NCBI RefSeq assembly: GCF_000090795.2
Contig: NW_003546584.1
Location: 29,667-93,666, forward strand
Length of the DNA: 64,000 nucleotides
Reading direction: 5' to 3'
DNA from: Amphimedon queenslandica
Lineage: Eukaryota; Porifera; Demospongiae; Haplosclerida; Niphatidae
Both the position numbers and the translations under genes were made by a program. Shown here piece by piece: positions 44,206 through 56,779 of this stretch. Below the pieces are notes generated by a model, which worked only from the letters and a program-made list of their open reading frames with translations, ran no database searches and had not been told where the DNA came from. How positions within the stretch are numbered: the stretch's first letter is position 1; each line of letters starts with the position of its first letter.

Positions 44206-44919
44206 TTGATTATCGGATGACAGGTATAGTGGGACGCTTGTTTTATCTTTTGTCACTGTCAAAATAACTTTTTATTATTATGGTAAGATAGTCCCATGAT
44301 AACTAAGGTAGCATCTATGACAGCAGTCAAAGTCTGACTACTGTCACACCAGGTATGATTGGAGGAAACTGCCTACAACCGGAGGAACAAGAAAAACGAA
44401 CTTTTCTGCACTTATACCGTTTTAATTGGAACCTTTGATAATTTTACAAGATATAGCATTGTAAAAGAAATTCGGTAAAGTAAGTAAGAATTCTTAAAGC
44501 AACTGTAGTCTAGATTATTCTTGTTAGCCACCTTCCCTATACCAAAGTTATAGTTAATAGCCTATTATGCTTAGTTTCAGTGGCAAGTAAATGTTATTTT
44601 TTCTGCCTCCTTTACAGTAGTTCCTATACACATGCAATGATACCAAGCTTCACAAACACTGTATTGAATCCAATTATGTGCTTAGGGTCCTAGCACTTCT
44701 TTAGAGTGCATTTTAGATCTACAATGGAGAACATTTATGCTAAGTATCAATCTCAAGTTGTTACTTCTATTTATATCAGCTTCTTTGCCTTCAAAATGGA
44801 CTATAGTTTACATAAAAGTTTTATATAGCAGTTTTACAAATCACCATTATTAGTAGTAGTTTATTGAAATTCTGCATATGTTGACTAGCAGTCTTTCTAT
44901 TAGTATGTCTATGTTGAAT

Positions 44920-45034
44920 AATATCTTAGTAAATAAATCAATAACCTAATAATTAAAATTTTAAAAGTACTACTAGTAGTAGCAGTCTTTTTTAAAGTAG
45001 AAGGCTTTAGAGTACACATAGACTGAGTAATATC
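44920..45034. repeat. satellite unit, left of the BEL insertion
   Basis: A diverged copy of the ~118-bp unit found at 51,138-51,350: AGTAAATAAATCAATAACCTAATAATT...AGCAGTCTTTTTTAAAG...GACTGAGTAATATC. Confidence 0.65.
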
Positions 45035-45202
45035 TGTTAGGACCTGATGCATAGATAATGTTACTGTGAATTTCTAATTTTTTTTGTACAAATTTTCTGT
45101 GCATTAATAAGAAAAATACTTTTTTGTCAAGTCTACTAAAATGCTGTCCCCACTGTTCCTTCTCCTCTCTTATCTTTCTCCATCAGGGCACTGGCTTGAC
45201 CA
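45035..45202 (+). repeat. 5' LTR of BEL element
   Basis: 168 bp, TGTTAGGACCTGATGC... to ...GGCTTGACCA. It shares TTTTTGTACAAATTTTCTGT and TACTAAAAT with the 3' copy. Confidence 0.85.
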
Positions 45203-45399
45203 TTGTTTGGTCCACCAATCCGGAGACATGACCTTCAGTCTTTATTGTAGCTTCTGCTCAGAGGAGTCATATTCTTCACTCTTTTTTATACTTCAGTCTG
45301 CCATGTGCTGTCGTTTTCTAATGGCTGAACAATTGCTTGCTCTTCTGCCGACTAATAGCAATGCTTTGAAGAAGATTGGAGTCAATCGTGCCTCTATTA

Positions 45400-46690
45400 C
45401 TTGTCTTACAACCTTTCTCAGGGATCTTCAAAGTAAGAAATACGAACTTGATACTCCCGTCATGTTCAGCAACTAGTCTCTAAACTTGATGCCGAAGATG
45501 TAGAGTTTAAAGTCATCCATTTACAGATAGTGGACCTGCTTGACAGGAATGAAGATCTTGAAGCTGAACAAGATGTATTTGATAATCACAAATATGAATT
45601 GACCTCACTATCCCTCAGACTCCAGCAGTTAATTCATACTCCTACAGCTCCTGCAGCTGTCTCAGTAGAAAAACTGCTACCTAAGAAACTATATCACTTG
45701 GAAAAGAGTATAACAACTACTAAAACTGGCATCATTGGTCTACGATATGAATCTGATGATTCAGCCCTGTTCTTACAATATGAAGCCCAGCTGCACGATT
45801 ATAAATCGCAGCTTACTCCACTATGGGAGGAGCTGCTTGCTGATGATGTCCTTGAAGTTGATGCTTTATTAGCACTGCATGCTGTTTTGGAAAAACAGTT
45901 GCTCTCATCTGATTCATAGGCACCTTACACGTCATACTGTTGATCCTGATTCCTCCACACATGTTGTGAGTACTGGCGTGAAACTATTTAAGTTGGACGT
46001 TCCTGTTTTTGATGGGAACATACTTAACTTGATGTGGTTCTGGTAGCAGTTATGTGTGTCTAAAAATGATTGTACTAGCACGCTTTAAAGGATGGCTCAG
46101 CAAAGGCTGTGAGTGAAGGACTTACAAGGTCATGTGAGCATTATGTTGAAGCTGTAGATTATTTCAAGGCTCAATTGTTCACCAAACACATGTTCAATGC
46201 ACTATAGAAGCCACTTCACTTAAGGAGGGAAATGGTAAAGAGTTGCGCAAGTCACATGATGCTGTGCAACAGCATATTAGAGCATTTTAATCAATGGGTC
46301 ATGAACCCTCAGCCTCTATTACTACCTCCCTTATTGATATTATATTGGATGCTACCACAATGTTCGAGTGGAAGAGGCATAGTCACACGAGACTGGTGCA
46401 CCTCATTATAGTATAATGCTAAAATTTATTCATAGTAGAGCTCAGGCATCTGAATAAACACCTATAAGAGGAGTAATACAGATGACAAGAAGTTGCCAAA
46501 GCATATCCCATCTTGTCCATCTAGCACATCATCAGTTTGCATAGCCTGTAAAGTGGATAGACACCCATTGTATATTTGTCAGAATTTTAAAGGGTTGTCA
46601 CATGATGAGAAAGTCTCTCTTTTGAAGACTAGTAATATTTGTTTGAATTCTTTAACTAGTGGGCACCATTTCACAAATTGCAAGTCTCTT
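45400..46690 (+). pseudogene. BEL/Pao gag
   Basis: An open piece of 129 codons (45,530-45,919) has VDLLDRNEDLEAEQDVFDNH and a long helix, typical of BEL gag. Then come KLDVPVFDGNILNLMWFW (near 45,995, DUF1759 type), SIMLKL-like helices, GHEPSASI...LDATTMFEWKRHS (near 46,300), and a Cys/His knuckle region, CIACKVDRHPLYICQNFKGL (from 46,538) with NICLNSLTSGHHFTNCKSL. The usual first Cys of the last knuckle pair is partly lost (CLNS). Stops and frame changes are many. Confidence 0.8.
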
Positions 46691-48320
46691 TACAGATATA
46701 TAGGCAGTGCCAAAAATTGCATCATTCATTGTTACATTTTGATAATGGGTGTGAGTCACACCCACCTAACCCTGTTACTTCTAATAGTGCTGTAAAGCTG
46801 GATTCTAGCTGTTTACTAATGACATGCAGAGTGGTATTTATCAGAATGCATCCTCTGCATCCTTTATTTCAGAATGTATTGCTGAAGCATTACATCTCAC
46901 TCAATCCTACCACTCAGTGTCTCTCAGGTATCGAAGGCTTGTCTAGCTGTGTGACCAACAGGGCTGTATCACAGTTCATTTTGTCTCCAGTTGGTAACCC
47001 TGACAGCAGAATCGGTGTCACTGAGGTCATAGTTCCAAAGGAAATAGCCGATTTGCCGGTCAAGCCCATACGCTTTGGTTTGGACTGGGACCATTTATCA
47101 GATATTTCATTATCAGACCCTGCCTTTGGTGAATCAGAACGGATCAAAGCCTTGCTAGGCATCCATATATTTATTGCTTGTTTATTAGAGGGTAGCCTTA
47201 CTGGCCCTACTTGCCTACCTGTTTGACAAACTGAATTTGAGACTGTGTTTGGTTGGATCTTGGGTGGTTTCATTAATTTCAATAAAATGCTAGTCATACT
47301 GATATCAATATGATGTAGTAATGAGACTATTCGTAAATTTTGGGAAATTGAAGAACCTCCTTCTGACAAGTTAGCATGTTCACTTGAAGAGCGTGACGTT
47401 ATACAACATTTTGAAAATCAGCATTTTCGAAGACAAGATGGTTAATTTGTTGTTCCACTCACTAGGAGGGAGAATGCTGATAGCAAAGGGGAGTCAAAAT
47501 CACAAGCTGTTAGGAGATTTTTAGCTGATCTGCATTCTTTAAACTCTAACAAAAAGTTTGCTGAAGTAGACACGGTGATTCTTGAATATTGAAATTTGGA
47601 TCATGCTGAGGAAGTCCCTGTTCGAAGTTTTTTAGCTTCCAGTGCATGTAGTCTATAATGACTCTAGTATTACTACCAAGATTAGGGCTGTTTTACAAAA
47701 TCTGCCTCTAAAGTATCTCTTGATCATACCCTCTTAGTGGGTCCTACTGTCGATCCACCTATATTGGATGTATTGATAACATTTAGATTTTTTCGTATTT
47801 TTTTAGTCACTGACGTTAGTAAAATGTATAGAGCTGCTGAGCTTGAGAATAATGACAAGGACTTTCACCGATTTGTGTGGAGATCAAAGCAGAATGATGT
47901 CAAAAAAGACTTATCAAATAACTAGGCTGACCTTTGGTGTTTCTGCATCTTGTTTTGCTGCCAAAATGAGTGTGAAGCAGAATTCTATTGATCACGGAAC
48001 TAAATTTTCAAAGCAGCGAAAATGATCCAAGAATCTCTTTATGATGATAGTGGGCTAATCGGAGCAGACAGTGTTGGAGAAGCCATTCAACTGAGAAGGG
48101 AAATGCAAGAATTGTTTTCATGTGGTGGGTTATACTTTGTAAATGGAACAGCACTTGTGAACAAGTATTGAGTTCTATTCAGCCTCATCTTAGAGACACT
48201 CAAGAAGTACATTCTATTTCGGAGCCTACCACTAACTATACAAAAACTCTGAGTCTCAAATGGAGCATCAAGACTGACTGCTTCCGACTTACTATTTCTC
48301 TATCTTTCTAATTGAAATCT
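46690..48320 (+). pseudogene. BEL/Pao protease and reverse transcriptase
   Basis: The protease region (DUF1758-like) reads LLMTCRVVF, GIEGLSSCV, VIVPKEIADLPVKPIRFGLDWDHLSDISLSDPAFG and KALLGIHIF (46,800-47,226). The catalytic DNAS-type motif is not seen. The reverse transcriptase follows: LVGPTVDPPILDVL, FLVTDVSKMYRAAELENNDKDFHRFVW (47,735-47,870), RLTFGVSASCFAAKMSVKQNS, and DDSGLIGADSV in place of the VDDGL motif (the active-site YVDD is YDDS). TKTLSLKWSIKTD ends it. Broken frames make this inactive. Confidence 0.85.
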
Positions 48321-48539
48321 TACAAAACGTAACAAACATTGCTAAAATATTTGAGGCACTAGGTTGGTTCTCGCCTGCCATTATAAGAGTTAAAATACTT
48401 CTGCAATGCCTATGGGAATTAAATATAGCCTGGAATAACTAGCCCCCTCCACCTATCAGCCAGACATGTTGAAGTGGGAGTCTGAGCTGATACATTTCAC
48501 ACTTTTCAAATTCCAAGATACTATTTTTTTAATATACCT

Positions 48540-50791
48540 CAATTCGAATCACTCCTGCTGCATGGTTTTAGTGATGCATCTGAGGATGCATATGCAGCTG
48601 TAGTATACATTCATGCTCAAGACACATATGGTAATGTTGTTATTTCTCTTATAACTGCTAAATCTCGGGAATTGCCCATGAAGAAAATGTCTATACCTCG
48701 CAGTGAAGCTGAACTACTATTCCAACTATTGCATTATATTAGGTATTTTTGGCCTAACACACTTTGATATATATGCTTTGACTGATAGCACTATTGTCCT
48801 GAATTTGTTGCAAGAGAGTTCTCGCTGATTTAAGGTGTTTGTTGGAAACAGAGTCTCATTGATCCTCGACCAAATATCAACAGACAGATGCTCCATCTAG
48901 AGGGCTATTACCAATGAAATTGGTATTTCACAATCTGTGATGAAATGGACCTTCAATTTTCAAAATGAATGAAAGTGAATGGCCTCATGAATACAATATT
49001 AAGTATTGAAATTCCTGAAGAAGACAGAGTATTGACCCATGTTGTGCTTTTGAAACAGATGCCCCCTCTTGCACCAGTGAATCAATATTCCTCTTTCAAC
49101 AAATTATTTGGAATCACTTCTTGGATTTATGATTTCATAAGAAACTGCAGGGGCAATCATATTATCAAGTCTTCACATATAGACGTGATGAAGCTCGGTA
49201 CTGCAAAGCAGTACTGGCTTCATTTTTCTCATAATAATTATTTTAATTTGAAAATGACCATAATTGACTAACGATACCATAATTATGGCGGGTAGTGAAA
49301 TCTGTCTTTAAAGCCAAAAAAATCCAATTTCCTAAGCTCCATCTATCATAAAATTACTCCACAGGATGAAAAAGATATTTCTTAACTTTACAATGGTTGT
49401 CCAACACAGCACTCTCAGGTTGATATTTTTCAATATAAAGATGAATTTTAAAATCTGCCAAATAATACCTTTTGTGAAATATGGTCACATTTTTATTAAT
49501 CTTTTACTATCCAATCATGATATGCCTAAGGCAGTACTATTCTATCTCGAAAAGCTTTTATTGATATTTATCATATTGAGAGTAGATTAGCAATTTCTAA
49601 ACTCTCAGTCTGTCAAAATATCCAATCATACTACATCATAAAGATCCAATAGTTCCATTGATTATTCATACTGAACACATTGCTTTACTGAATGCATGGC
49701 CCCTCTACTGATGACGTCACTTAGCCGTAATTGTCACATCATTGGTTTACATATAGCAGCTCGTTCATTTACACGGCAATGTGTTATATGTAGAAGGTAA
49801 TCTGCTAAAGCAGAACATCAATTAATGGGACAGCTCCCTCAAGAGAGAAGAAATCCGGGCCTCGTATTTAAAAATGTCGGCCTTGATTATGCTGGACCTG
49901 CATCTATCAATATGGTTATGTGAAAAGGCCTGCTATTGTGAAGGCATAAATTGCTGTATTTATGTAAGTGTGAGAGCTGTCCCTCTACAGCTGGTCTCAG
50001 ACTTAACTAATGAGGCATTCATTGCATGCCTTTGCCACTTTGTTTCTCACCAGGGATGCCCCAATCAAATTTGGAGTGACTATGGGACGAACTTTGTGGG
50101 CGCTAATATGGAGATCTTTGAAGTTCATGAATTTTTTCTAATAATATTGTGCAGTATAATGTTTCTCAGTTCTGTAATACCAGGAGTATAGAATAGCAAT
50201 TTATTCCTTAGAGAGTGCCTAATTTTGGAGAGGCCGCCCTGTAAAGTATTAATATTCATCTGAGGAAGGTGACTACTAATGTGAAGCTCACTTATGAAGA
50301 GATGAGCAGAGTCCTTACTCAAATTGAAGCGTGTCAGAAAAGTTGCCCACTAACAAGCATTCCCCTCCAGTGGTGATGACGGCATTGAGGTACTGACTCC
50401 TTGCCACTTCTTAATAGGACGACCACTTATGTCCATTCCTGATCCTTCATCATCTTATAATCAGTATATTACATTGCTGCATCGCTGGCAGTTATGTCAA
50501 GCAATTGTCCAACATTTCTGGAGTAGATGGTCAACTGAATACTTGATACATTTGAACTGATTGAACAAGTGGAAACGTCCCACCAGTAATGTGAGGATAT
50601 GAGATGTAGTGTTAATACAGGAGGATAATGTAGTTTCTACTAATTGGCCATTTGCTTGTGTTACTAATGTACATATGGGTAACGATGGACATATCAGTAT
50701 TGTTGATGTGAAAACTTCAAAGGGACAATACAGACACGCAATCACCAAGATTGTGTCATTATTGCCACTGGAAGACAATTGTTACTACTGA
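48540..50791 (+). pseudogene. BEL/Pao RNase H and integrase
   Basis: RNase H: LHGFSDASEDAYAAVVYI (near 48,560), SRSEAELLFQLLHYI-like PRSEAEL, LTDSTIVLNLLQESS (near 48,780). Integrase: GQLPQERRNPGLVFKNVGLDYAGPAS (near 49,830), VPLQLVSDLTNEAFIACL and IWSDYGTNFVGAN (50,010-50,110), LTQIEACxNSRPL-like near 50,320, LTPCHFLIGRPLMSIPDPS (near 50,395), WQLCQAIVQHFWSRW and DVVLIQEDNVVSTNWPFACV to the end at 50,791. The order and motifs are standard for BEL integrase. Confidence 0.85.
49254..49488. mobile_element. MITE of the GTGACCATAATTGAC family, copy E
   Basis: TGACCATAATTGAC at the left and ATGGTCAC at the right with the shared interior (AAATCTGTCTTTA, ACTCCACAGGATG, TTTAAAATCTGCCA). It is more diverged than copies A-C. 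The duplication is not clear. Confidence 0.75.
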
Positions 50792-50976
50792 CAAATAAGG
50801 TCATTATTATGTCATTACTATTAAGAAATTAATTTAGAATGTACTTGCTAGCTATACATGTTCTCCTTTCTCTCTATTGTATTTTTTTGTTCATTTGTAT
50901 TACTTATTACTACCCTTATGATTTTCTGTCTATGAGTTTGTTTCAAGACCATTCTGTCTTTGGCTGGCGGCATATC

Positions 50977-51137
50977 TGGACCTGATGCATAAATAATATT
51001 ATTATGAATTTCTAATTGTTCATTTTTGTACAAATTTTCTGTTCATTAATAAGAATAACACTTTTTAGTCAACCCTACTAAAATACAGTCCTCACTCTTT
51101 CTTCTTATCTCCCTACATCTGGGCACTGACTCGACCA
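50977..51137 (+). repeat. 3' LTR of BEL element
   Basis: 161 bp, TGGACCTGATGCATAAATA... to ...CACTGACTCGACCA, preceded by a purine/G-rich GGCTGGCGG. It differs from the 5' LTR at many positions, so the insertion is old. Confidence 0.8.
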
Positions 51138-51350
51138 ATATCTGTGTAAATAAATAAAATAAGCTATTGATTCAAATTCAAAATGCTACCATCAATAGCA
51201 GCAATCTTCATCAAAGAATCAGTAGCAGCACTTAAATCACGTCTTGGCTGAGTAATGTCTGTGTAAATAAATAAAATAATCTAATGATTTAAATTCTAAA
51301 AGTTACCGTACCGTCATTAGCAGCAGTCTTCTTCAAAGAATTAGTAGCAG
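51138..51350. repeat. ~118-bp tandem repeat, two units
   Basis: The unit begins ATRTCTGTGTAAATAAATAAAATAA and contains AGCAGTCTTCTTCAAAGAAT and TGGCTGAGTAAT. Two copies here, one at 44,920. The remaining Z interior, 51,351-51,994, has no recognised feature. Confidence 0.75.
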
Positions 51351-52187
51351 CGGTAAAGCGGAAAATTTTATTATGTACATGTATGCTTGGGCATTGCTTG
51401 CTACGCCTAAATCATCAATAGATGCTTTGAAATCATTGGAAGTAGATCATTGATCAAAGATTCCGGTGCCATATAACTGATTTGCTAGCTTAGGCTCGCA
51501 CCTTAATGTTTTACATTTGTCTAGTATTTTTTGTTATATACCTAGATCTACATATATTTAAAAACCATATTCTATGGATTTTAATCAAAACTAGTGCTCA
51601 TTTTATATAGTCTAAGCTATGCATTGTCAGAACTGGAAGTGACAAATAGTACAGCACCATTCATATTGTGGCCAATGATCACCAAGTCCCCCTTCATATG
51701 ATCCTATTGATCATTTTGAACCAAAAACTGCATCATGGCTCTTCCCTCTTCAATAATCAACCTTCATCTGTTCTCTTTCTCATCTCCCAACAGAGTTTAA
51801 TATCTTCTGTTTTGCACATGCGTGAAATTAATTGCCCTAAGCAAAATGATGGTCACAAGGATATCCTAGGACCACAGAGCTACTGTATTCCCTCTATCAA
51901 CGACTCTAAAGGTGCAGGACTATGGCCTTTATTGTTATTGTGAGGACAAAACTACTTTACCCTAGGTTTTTACACTTGTCTGGTGGTAGAATTTTGTCCG
52001 ATCATACCTGTTGGCAAAAAATGGAAGGAAAAAATTATTAAAAAACTTAGAGCAAGAGAGCTGGACTGCCGTCATGGTATGCTACCTTTGTTATCATAGG
52101 ACTATCTTATAATAATAATTGAAAGTTGCTTTGACAGTGACAAAAGATAAAACAAGCGTGCAACTATACCTGCCGTCCGACAATCAA

Positions 52188-55100
52188 TTATTTAATCTAG
52201 TTACCTTTGTGATGTTGAAGTATGGTATTGTTGTTACGTAAGAGTTGGAACCTATCCTTGCATTGTAAAATTGACTGTTGCTATGACGTCCCATGACGCC
52301 ATAGCAACTAAACCGATAGATGCCATATATTATCTTTTGTTGTGCAAACTTCTTCTAAGATGACTATTATTAACTAGTGACTAGCTACACTTCAAAAATA
52401 GTTAAAGATTCAACTTATCAATCTAATATAAGATTTGGCCACCATTTGACATAATGAAAGGTAGAGGCACTTTAGTAAAGATTTCAAGTCTCCATGAATT
52501 ATAGGCAATCAGTTATAGGTACAACAGAATTAGCTTTTTTCAGTGCACTTTTGGTCTTATAACAAGCACCAACTTCAAAAATTTGAACTCTAATCTGTAT
52601 ATTTACTTTGGAAAGCATCATGTCTTTAAAATCATTATAACAGTTTTTAGTTTTACTTTAGTATGTTTTAAGAAAAGGAAGAATAACGAAGTAAATGGTG
52701 TTTTTAAATAGAATGTGCCATATCATTGAAACTATAATTTTATGGTATAATAGAAAACGGTAGTGTTGAAGGGAAACATTAGGCTTCTTGATGCATCAGT
52801 TTGAGAACAAGGAAAAGTAGCATAAAAATTGTGACGAAGTTCCAACCTGCGTTAGTCTGATTAGTAATAATACAAGTGCATGGAGGTTGGGCTGTGCCCA
52901 TGCACCCATTTCCAATCCTTTCATTAACCGTATCGTCTATGGTTTAATAGCACCTCCTCCCCCTTCCTTTGTTGGTCATTATTTTGGTTGGTTCTTTTGA
53001 TATGGTGCCAAGAAGTCAAAGTACATATGGAATATAATTATGGCATTATGTTATTACTATTTATAGAGATGTACAGTGGTGTGGGTTTTCCACCACATTA
53101 CTTAGTGTGGTGGTTTTTTCCTGGGGACATCTGAAGGACCCAAGTCCCATAAATCAATATGGCAATCGCAATAAGAAGAGTGGACAATGACACAAGGACA
53201 TGAAATTATTGTACGTAGCTCAGTTTATTCTGTTAAATGCTTTAATAAAATTTGATACATTAGTTACTACAGCAATTTTATACAAACAAGCTTATTGTTT
53301 GATACATAAGTATTGTAGTACAGTAAGTGAGCTTACCTACATTAATTTTAATGATTCATTATTTTCCTTTTTTGTACATAAAGGACAAGTTCAATTTACT
53401 ATTTAATTTTTTAAATTTGAATGTATCTCAAACTTTTTTTTAAATTTCACAATGCACTTGTTGAATGAGTATGAGCAGAAAGGCTTACTGCTTTAATCTT
53501 TTGAGTAAGTGTAGAATAGTCTGCCGCCCTATGCTTTTTAACATCTGCAGAATGGCATGTCATGTGACATGTAAAATAGAGGATGACATGATGTGCCCCC
53601 TCTTCCCTGTATAATCAGGGATGCCACAGTTATGGAACTTTAAAAGGTAATAATAATAGCAGTATGTTTTTATTACATCAAAAAAATCATTGCTTAATTG
53701 AAGAATGACAATAAATGAATGAATGAATGAGAGTGTACAATGAATGAGAATGATGTGCAATAGTATAATATTATACATTATAATACATAATACTTTTCAT
53801 TGGATTATCATCATCTATCATTTTCATTTTCTCTGATAACTTTTCCTTTGTTTTGTTTTCATGAGTCCCTACACATCCAGTATTAGTAAAACATGTTAAG
53901 TTCATATTGATATTACACACCAGTTCTGTCTTTATTACACTTATCTCATTTACTGCACTCTTTCTCTTTTGGACTAGTATTTGAATGCCATTGTTTGTAG
54001 CCGTTTCCCTCCCTTGTAGGTTTACAATCGTGTCCAACTAATTAAAGTCAAGAGGTGAAAAGAAATTTGTTGGGACGAAAAGGAACCTTAGCTGCTTTCA
54101 TCTTCTTCTCCTCTGCCATTTGTAAGTCATTGCTGATAGTGTCTTTCTTCAATATTGCCATCAGAATCAAAAATTTATTAACATGTACATGCATAGTAGT
54201 TACCTTATTTCATACAATAAGGGCTTGTACATATTCATGTAATGAAAACGATTGCCTGAGCTTGTAAACCACTGCATATCAATGTTAGAAAGGCAAGCCT
54301 GAGCTTGCCTACCACTGTTTAAATTGCTTAGGTCATCAGAGCAAAAGCTTTCCTCATACATGTGTTGCAATGCACGTATTAATTGATAGCACATTCAATT
54401 GTATGTTTTTAATGGTATACACTTGTCTTGATCCACCATTATCTGCTTAAGAGATACTCTATCAATGTCCATGTACCTTTTTCCATGTGAAAAGTCACTT
54501 TTGCATGTCTGTACATGTATGTACATTTACATCTATTATAAATCTGATATTGGGGAATACACCTGCACTACTCCTACAATAGTAGTACATGCACATACAT
54601 ACACACAGAATGAAAGACTTTCCTTGACTGTTACATTGTATGTTAATTTGACCAATACATACTTTTATGGGCATCACTTTAGTACAGGAGTACATTATGT
54701 GCTTTGGATATTCTGGAATAATGAAAAATAACAATGCCTTCTTGTCATTATTGCAGGCCTTGCCTAGGTTTAAATAGTTTCAAAAAGCATTACAATTATT
54801 ATTATGGCTGTATTAAGAATTCAACAGCTCTTTCACGTTCCTTTTTTCTATTCATTGAAGTTGCATGTATTGCATCTGTTCTTCTTCAATCAATTACATG
54901 TACTTGTTGCCTTTTGTTGAAAACCTATGTGTAAGTAATTGACTCTGCAAATTCAATTGTAAATGTAAGTGTAAATATACTTTGCCACATGTACCTAAAG
55001 TCCACTTAGAACAAGTTTAGCATCAAAAGTTGTCCTCTTTGTTACATGATTTTGGTTCTCCACATTTTACAAAGTTATACTATATTATTCTTGTGACCTT

Positions 55101-55572
55101 GACCTCATTTGACGTGCACAGTACATGCAATTAGCCATTGTTTACCTAGCATTTCTCTCCTTGTTTCATAGCTTCTTTGTATAGCATACATTTATGTCTG
55201 GAAAGGGGTATGATCATACAGTAAATATCATTTCGTATTGAGCATTGAAGGAATTTTTGGTTAATAGAATTATATAATGAAATAACATGGTCACTTAATA
55301 GAGGAAGAAACACAATTACCATAATATAGCAAGACACAAAATAAGCACTAGCATAATATATTAGCTTTACTAAACTGAACGTCCTTCACGTAACATGTTT
55401 TCTTTGCATTCCTTTCTTTGCTAAGACGTAGACTGTACGATTAGTTAAGGGGCCATTGGTAGAGTAATGGGTATTTACGCCACATGTATATCAATTAAAT
55501 TTGATCATATTGATGTACCTTGTCACATAGAAAGGGTTACAGCTAGATTTATGCTATCGAAGAATTTGTATT
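52188..55572. other. 3.4-kb stretch without recognised genes
   Basis: Contains a 32-bp palindrome (52,277-52,308), short hairpins at 52,877-52,908 and 53,083-53,118, a (TGAA)n run near 53,715, and repeated TGTACATGTA words near 54,510. Minus-strand open frame 54037-53771 (Lys/Asn-rich) and plus frame 53,200-53,406 match nothing I know. If a host gene or regulatory region is anywhere in the window, it could be here. Confidence 0.4.
52277..52308. repeat. 32-bp near-perfect palindrome
   Basis: Arms GTTGCTATGACGTC and GACGCCATAGCAAC pair with one mismatch around a CCAT centre. TGACGTC resembles a CRE half. Confidence 0.7.
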
Positions 55573-56165
55573 ATATAGGCGGTAGCCTATATGTAGGGTT
55601 GAGGTTGATTTTTCAAAATGGCGGCCAAATTTATCATTTTTAAACATGTCTAACTCTTATTTTACCATATAAAACCTCATAAATGGCTTATCTGAGCTCT
55701 TTTTCACTGAACGATTCTTCTGGTACCTTTAAAGTGGACTGTAATGTAGCAGGAGCAATTTTAAAGAATAGGCCCAAATTCAAATTTCTACAAAATTCTT
55801 CAGACTTTTTCTTCTTTTATCTTCTCCACTAATCTTTTAAGCCAGGACACTGCTTTGGCTAGCCTTTACACCATTCCTTTACTCTATGAACAAGGGCTGC
55901 AAAGTTAGTTTCAGAATCTTAATTTATTTCTTGGTCAAATAAGAAGTAATAATGGGCATGATGTAACACACCCTTATTTGAGTTGCCATTTTAAACATTT
56001 TACGCATGTGCAGAGTTGCCATAGTGACTAGTCTGACTGCCGATCTACTCTTCTATAGTGCAGTAATGCTGAATATTGCTCTACTTATTCTCTTCTGCTT
56101 GCTAGTAAAGAGTGCGCAGAGTAAGAGATCACCAGTTCTTCTAAGAGCTACACTAATAGGTAAAT
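55573..56165 (+). repeat. 5' terminal repeat of Helitron copy 2
   Basis: Matches 21,841-22,414 inverted. It begins TATAGGCGGTAGCCTATATG and includes GGTTGAGGTTGATTTTTC and AATGGCGGCC. From 56,166 to 56,779 the sequence is pyrimidine-rich and has no recognised feature; it should be the 5' leader. Confidence 0.7.
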
Positions 56166-56779
56166 AAAATTGAAAAAAATGTTAATTCTTCCTGAAATTA
56201 GAGTGACTTAAAATTAGCTGCTCTGTTGTTTAAAGAAATTTTTCTGCTGCACTTCATATACAATATCTAGATAGTACTGTTAGTGCCTTATTGGATAAAA
56301 AGATAAGTGTTGTTGTGTTGACAATGATATTTATCTGTAGTACTGATTTTAGTACCTACATGTGTCTTCCATGCTTAATGTTATTGCACTTGTTTGTTGT
56401 TCTTATTAAAGTATATTACAATATTCACTGAAAGAACATGTACCATATATTTAATTGATTGTACATGTCACCACATTGTTTACATTATTCTTTATCAATG
56501 CACAGAGTTTTCTAGATTTATCTCTACATGCAGTGTTCATTCTGTCCTCTTCTAGATTGCTACATTCCTCTCTCTTCCTACACAAATCTTTATGTTTCTA
56601 GAATATTCTGTAGCTAGACAATAAAATGTATCCTCAGTCTGTCTCTCCCTTAGTCCTCTCAGTTCCTCTCTATAGTCTCTCTCTCTTGCTAATTCATTTA
56701 TGGGTTCTGATTAAATATACTAAGCCATTTAGTAAGCATCAACTGTATCATCATAAACTCATCAGTTTTAGTCCTAAGT

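Larger units (their letters stand above)
45035..51137 (+). mobile_element. BEL/Pao LTR retrotransposon, full length but decayed
   Basis: 5' LTR 45,035-45,202, gag, protease, reverse transcriptase, RNase H, integrase, 3' LTR 50,977-51,137. The 5-bp sequence ATATC flanks both ends (45030-45034, 51138-51142), a normal BEL/Pao target duplication. Open frames are broken in every domain. A MITE sits between RNase H and integrase. Confidence 0.9.
44206..52187. mobile_element. large inverted-repeat element Z, split by a BEL element
   Basis: The arms 44,206-44,385 and 51,995-52,187 are reverse complements at high identity (TTGATTATCGGATGACAGGT..., ACGCTTGTTTTATCTTTTGT, then CACTGTCAAA). Without the 6.1-kb BEL insertion the element would be ~1.9 kb. 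Its interior (44,386-45,034 and 51,138-51,994) holds a tandem repeat and an unrecognised low-complexity open frame (51,668-51,943). No transposase. Confidence 0.65.

Noticed and set aside
46914-47369. 151-codon minus-strand open frame
   Set aside because: It is the antisense of the BEL protease region, where the plus strand carries clear conserved motifs.
49720-49740. CRE-like TGACGTCA site
   Set aside because: A single 8-bp match inside BEL coding sequence is expected by chance and has no context.
54465-54734. Open frames rich in Tyr, Cys and His
   Set aside because: They come from TGTACATGTA-type simple repeats and show no domain.
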